NCBI GenBank assembly: GCA_049699975.1
Contig: JBNAWB010000180.1
Location: 1-7,501 of the forward strand
Length of the DNA: 7,501 nucleotides
DNA from: CAZAGD01 sp049699975
Lineage (GTDB): Bacteria; Desulfobacterota; SM23-61
Direction of reading: 5' to 3'
Shown piece by piece: positions 6,161 through 7,501 of this stretch (position 1 is its first letter; each line of letters opens with the position of its first letter). The notes under the pieces were generated by a model, which did no database searches, was not told the origin of the DNA, and was given only the letters and a program-made list of their open reading frames with translations. The position numbers and the translations under genes are program-made.

Positions 6161-6904
6161 CTACTTTTTCTCTTCTCTCAATGACCCCGATTTGAAAGAT
6201 AAGCCATATTTTTGATCATATAAACCAGGCACATAAGCCGCTCTTCTCCCTGGACAATTTTCCCGGGGACATAAACGGCAGCTTTCGAAATTCTCTTCTG
6301 TAGGAAACCAAATGCCGGAAACAGATTTGATGGGCATCATCAAGAAAGATTCATTAAGTTTCACCCCTATAGCAGATGGCCCTTCGCCAAGGAGAGTAAA
6401 AAGTGGAACCTGTTCTGGAAGAGGCCAGTCCGGCAATGAGCCCGGGTTCATCCTGGAAAGCTTGCCTGGTTGAAAGCGGTTCACCAAATCTTTATATAAA
6501 AAGTCTAAGGCCAAACGCAAAGCCTTCTCTTTTATGGCATCCGCTAAATATTTATCTAAAAAATCTTCAAACTTTTTTGACCATTCTTCAAGTTCTTCAC
6601 CACAGGTGGCTATATAGGGAAAAATACGGTGAGCTTTTTCCACATTTACTCGCAAAACCCGGCTGGTAAAGGTAATTCCCTCTACAAGCACGCGGTCGTC
6701 TTTTTTTTCTTGAATATAAGCTACTTTATAAAAACCTTTTGGCCTGCCGATCGTCTGCGCCTCGGCCAGCAGGCTTTTAAGTCTATCCATCTGGCTGCTA
6801 TTTGAGCGAATTTTTAAAGAGTCGGCAAGTTTATCTGCTTCAAGAGAAAACGGAATTTCTTTTAAAATAAACGATGCTAAGCTCATGGAAAAATTTTCTG
6901 GCAA
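6161..6904 (-). CDS. MetH activation-domain-like protein (B12 methyltransferase activator homologue)
   Basis: This resembles the stand-alone homologues of the MetH activation domain, which binds SAM and helps reductive remethylation of cob(II)alamin; 247 aa. Recognisable parts are a helical N-terminus, a YIATCGEELEEW segment near 97-108, RMNPGSLPDWPLPEQVPLF near 151-169 (equivalent to the SAM-contacting R-x-x-PGY region of MetH, with the Tyr replaced), and IGVKLNESFLMMPIKSVSG near 179-197, very close to the MetH LTESFAMWPGASVSG stretch. A C-terminal SCRLCPRENCPGRR adds C209-x2-C212-x4-C217, which E. coli MetH does not have. Such proteins often accompany corrinoid methyltransferases. The frame opens at TTG (6904); ATG at 6886 gives 241 aa. 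Neither has a Shine-Dalgarno site, so the start is uncertain. It is the first gene of the cluster, 91 bp ahead of the aminotransferase. Family is fairly sure; the partner enzyme is unknown. Confidence 0.85.
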   Translation of the reverse strand: MPENFSMSLASFILKEIPFSLEADKLADSLKIRSNSSQMDRLKSLLAEAQTIGRPKGFYKVAYIQEKKDDRVLVEGITFTSRVLRVNVEKAHRIFPYIATCGEELEEWSKKFEDFLDKYLADAIKEKALRLALDFLYKDLVNRFQPGKLSRMNPGSLPDWPLPEQVPLFTLLGEGPSAIGVKLNESFLMMPIKSVSGIWFPTEENFESCRLCPRENCPGRRAAYVPGLYDQKYGLSFKSGSLREEKK

Positions 6905-6951
6905 ATTTATATATAAAATTCGCTTTTTAGTTCAATTATTACCAGATGCCA

Positions 6952-6981
6952 ATGTTATGACAATTTTATTTTTTTTGTCAA
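6952..6981 (-). promoter_or_regulatory. probable sigma-70-type promoter of the cluster
   Basis: On the minus strand a perfect -35 hexamer TTGACA (6981-6976) is followed after 18 bp by TAACAT (6957-6952), a 4/6 match to TATAAT. This is 60-70 bp upstream of the first gene. A second possibility closer in is TTGAAC (6935-6930), 18 bp, TATAAA (6911-6906). That would start transcription near 6900, giving a leader of about 14 nt before the ATG at 6886. Confidence 0.5.
6958..6980. promoter_or_regulatory. inverted repeat within the promoter, candidate operator
   Basis: TGACAA (6958-6963) and TTGTCA (6975-6980) are perfect inverted copies separated by 11 A/T bases. One half overlaps the -35 hexamer and the other abuts the -10, where a dimeric regulator would block or reshape polymerase binding. 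No regulator gene is present in the window. Confidence 0.35.
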
Positions 6982-7335
6982 TCTTAAAACTTGCTGACCG
7001 TCGATCACTTTCTAAATTACAAGCTAATGCGGACGGGAGGGAGAGAGGCTCATTAAAATGAGGCATTTATTCTTCCATAGGTACGGGCGGGGAAGATAGT
7101 CGTCTATTTTAAAAGAAAAAAGCTATTATTCACGTTTATCTGGTGCAGGCATGCTTGTCCCCGCCGTTCTTTGCGGAAAGCAAGTGGGTAAGAGAGAAAT
7201 AGTCATTTCCCAGCCGATTTTAATTTCGCCTCTCCTCATCCCGCCCTGTCTTATCTGGCCGTGAAAATTAAAACTGTTAGACGGTCAGTAAAACTTGTGG
7301 ACCAGTAATGGCAATGCCATCTCTTTATTTTCCAT

Positions 7336-7379
7336 CCATTACGCGATCGCCACGGTCGCTAGGCTCTTTTGCGATGACA
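7336..7379 (-). repeat. degraded dispersed intergenic repeat of the CATTGCGAG type
   Basis: Read on the minus strand, the stretch begins TGTCATCGCAAAAGAGCC and continues with AGCGACCGTGGCGATCGCG. This resembles, with several changes, the dispersed element TGTCATTGCGAGGAGC ... GCGACGTGGCAATC that I recall from intergenic regions of many environmental bacteria. The assignment rests on memory of that consensus and only one copy is in the window. Confidence 0.4.
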
Positions 7380-7461
7380 TTAGGATACAGTCGAAGAGGA
7401 ACCGGGGGTTAAAAGTATTTTTGCCACAGAGGATAAAGAGATCGCTGAGAATTTAAAGGTA

Positions 7462-7501
7462 ACCCCTCCTTCCTCCCCTTAATTTAAGGGGAGGTTAGGT
7501 G
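7462..7501. repeat. intergenic palindrome, copy D, cut by the window edge
   Basis: CCTCCCCTTAA (7472-7482) and TTAAGGGGAGG (7484-7494) form a perfect 11-bp inverted repeat around a single base, flanked by AACCCCTCC and by GTTAGGTG running off the end. The outer arms (CCCCTCC and the start of GGTG...) suggest a longer palindrome continuing past 7501. It is built like copies A and C. Confidence 0.6.

Larger units (their letters stand above)
6905..7501. other. gene-free upstream region with promoter and degraded repeats
   Basis: No open frame of convincing length or homology exists on either strand. The proximal part holds the promoter and its inverted repeat. Beyond it are a small palindrome CTCATT-AA-AATGAG (7049-7062), a stem with CTTG/CAAG outer and CCGC/GCGG inner pairs around 7154-7184, a 9-bp A/T inverted repeat at 7218-7226 and 7265-7273, and ATGGC-AAT-GCCAT (7308-7320). 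Repeat-like stretches at 7336-7379 and 7462-7501 are listed separately. I searched by eye for cobalamin, SAM and TPP riboswitch signatures on the minus strand and found none. Confidence 0.6.

Noticed and set aside
6993..7288. CTGACCGTC near 6993 and its inverted copy GACGGTCAG near 7280
   Set aside because: A single 9-bp match almost 300 bp apart with no extension is not enough to call a paired site or element ends.
7446..7466. CTGAGA ... AACCC on the plus strand, resembling part of a TPP riboswitch
   Set aside because: The matching GAACCTGATCTGG segment is absent within the window and no plus-strand gene follows. The match is short and lies in a repeat-rich edge.
6905..7501. Cobalamin riboswitch upstream of the B12-related gene
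   Set aside because: I looked for the B12 box (AGCCAGGAGACCTGCC-like) and the GCCACTG core on the minus strand and found neither. The leader from the likely promoter is also too short.

Overview
The window carries one long set of genes on the minus strand, read from about position 6980 down to 223. In transcription order it encodes: (1) a homologue of the methionine synthase (MetH) activation domain; (2) a class III, PLP-dependent aminotransferase; (3) an ABC ATPase; (4) a secreted periplasmic substrate-binding protein of the SsuA/TauA/NMT1 type; (5) and (6) two different inner-membrane permeases; (7) a second, different ABC ATPase. I see no plus-strand gene. The last three genes are tightly coupled (3-bp gap, then a 1-bp TAATG overlap). 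The earlier genes are separated by gaps of 77-110 bp, three of which hold a palindromic repeat.

The organism is probably a bacterium with a periplasm: the binding protein has a plain signal-peptidase-I leader with no lipobox cysteine. The moderately AT-rich genes, Shine-Dalgarno-led starts, two probable TTG starts and scattered non-coding palindromes suit an environmental anaerobe. The B12-methyltransferase activator homologue and the cysteine-rich aminotransferase also fit one. I cannot name a phylum from this sequence.

Layout: 1-222 is the non-coding downstream flank, with small hairpins but no clear intrinsic terminator. 223-3776 is the transporter core (ATPase, two permeases, binding protein). 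3887-4639 is the other ATPase. 4717-6069 is the aminotransferase and 6161-6904 the activator homologue. 6905-7501 is a roughly 600-bp gene-free stretch with a likely promoter next to the first gene and several degraded intergenic repeats further upstream.

Taken together, the locus looks like an uptake-and-transamination cassette. A small organic molecule, plausibly an omega-amino compound such as taurine, beta-alanine, GABA or a relative, is imported by an SsuABC-like system and deaminated by the aminotransferase. The activator homologue suggests that a corrinoid methyltransferase works in the same physiology, but no methyltransferase or corrinoid protein lies in the window. The substrate is unknown. 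The most striking point is that the two ATPases are degenerate in complementary places: one has lost the LSGGQ-type signature, the other the H-loop histidine. In a head-to-tail heterodimer both defects would fall in the same ATP site. This is the layout of asymmetric ABC exporters, but here in an importer.
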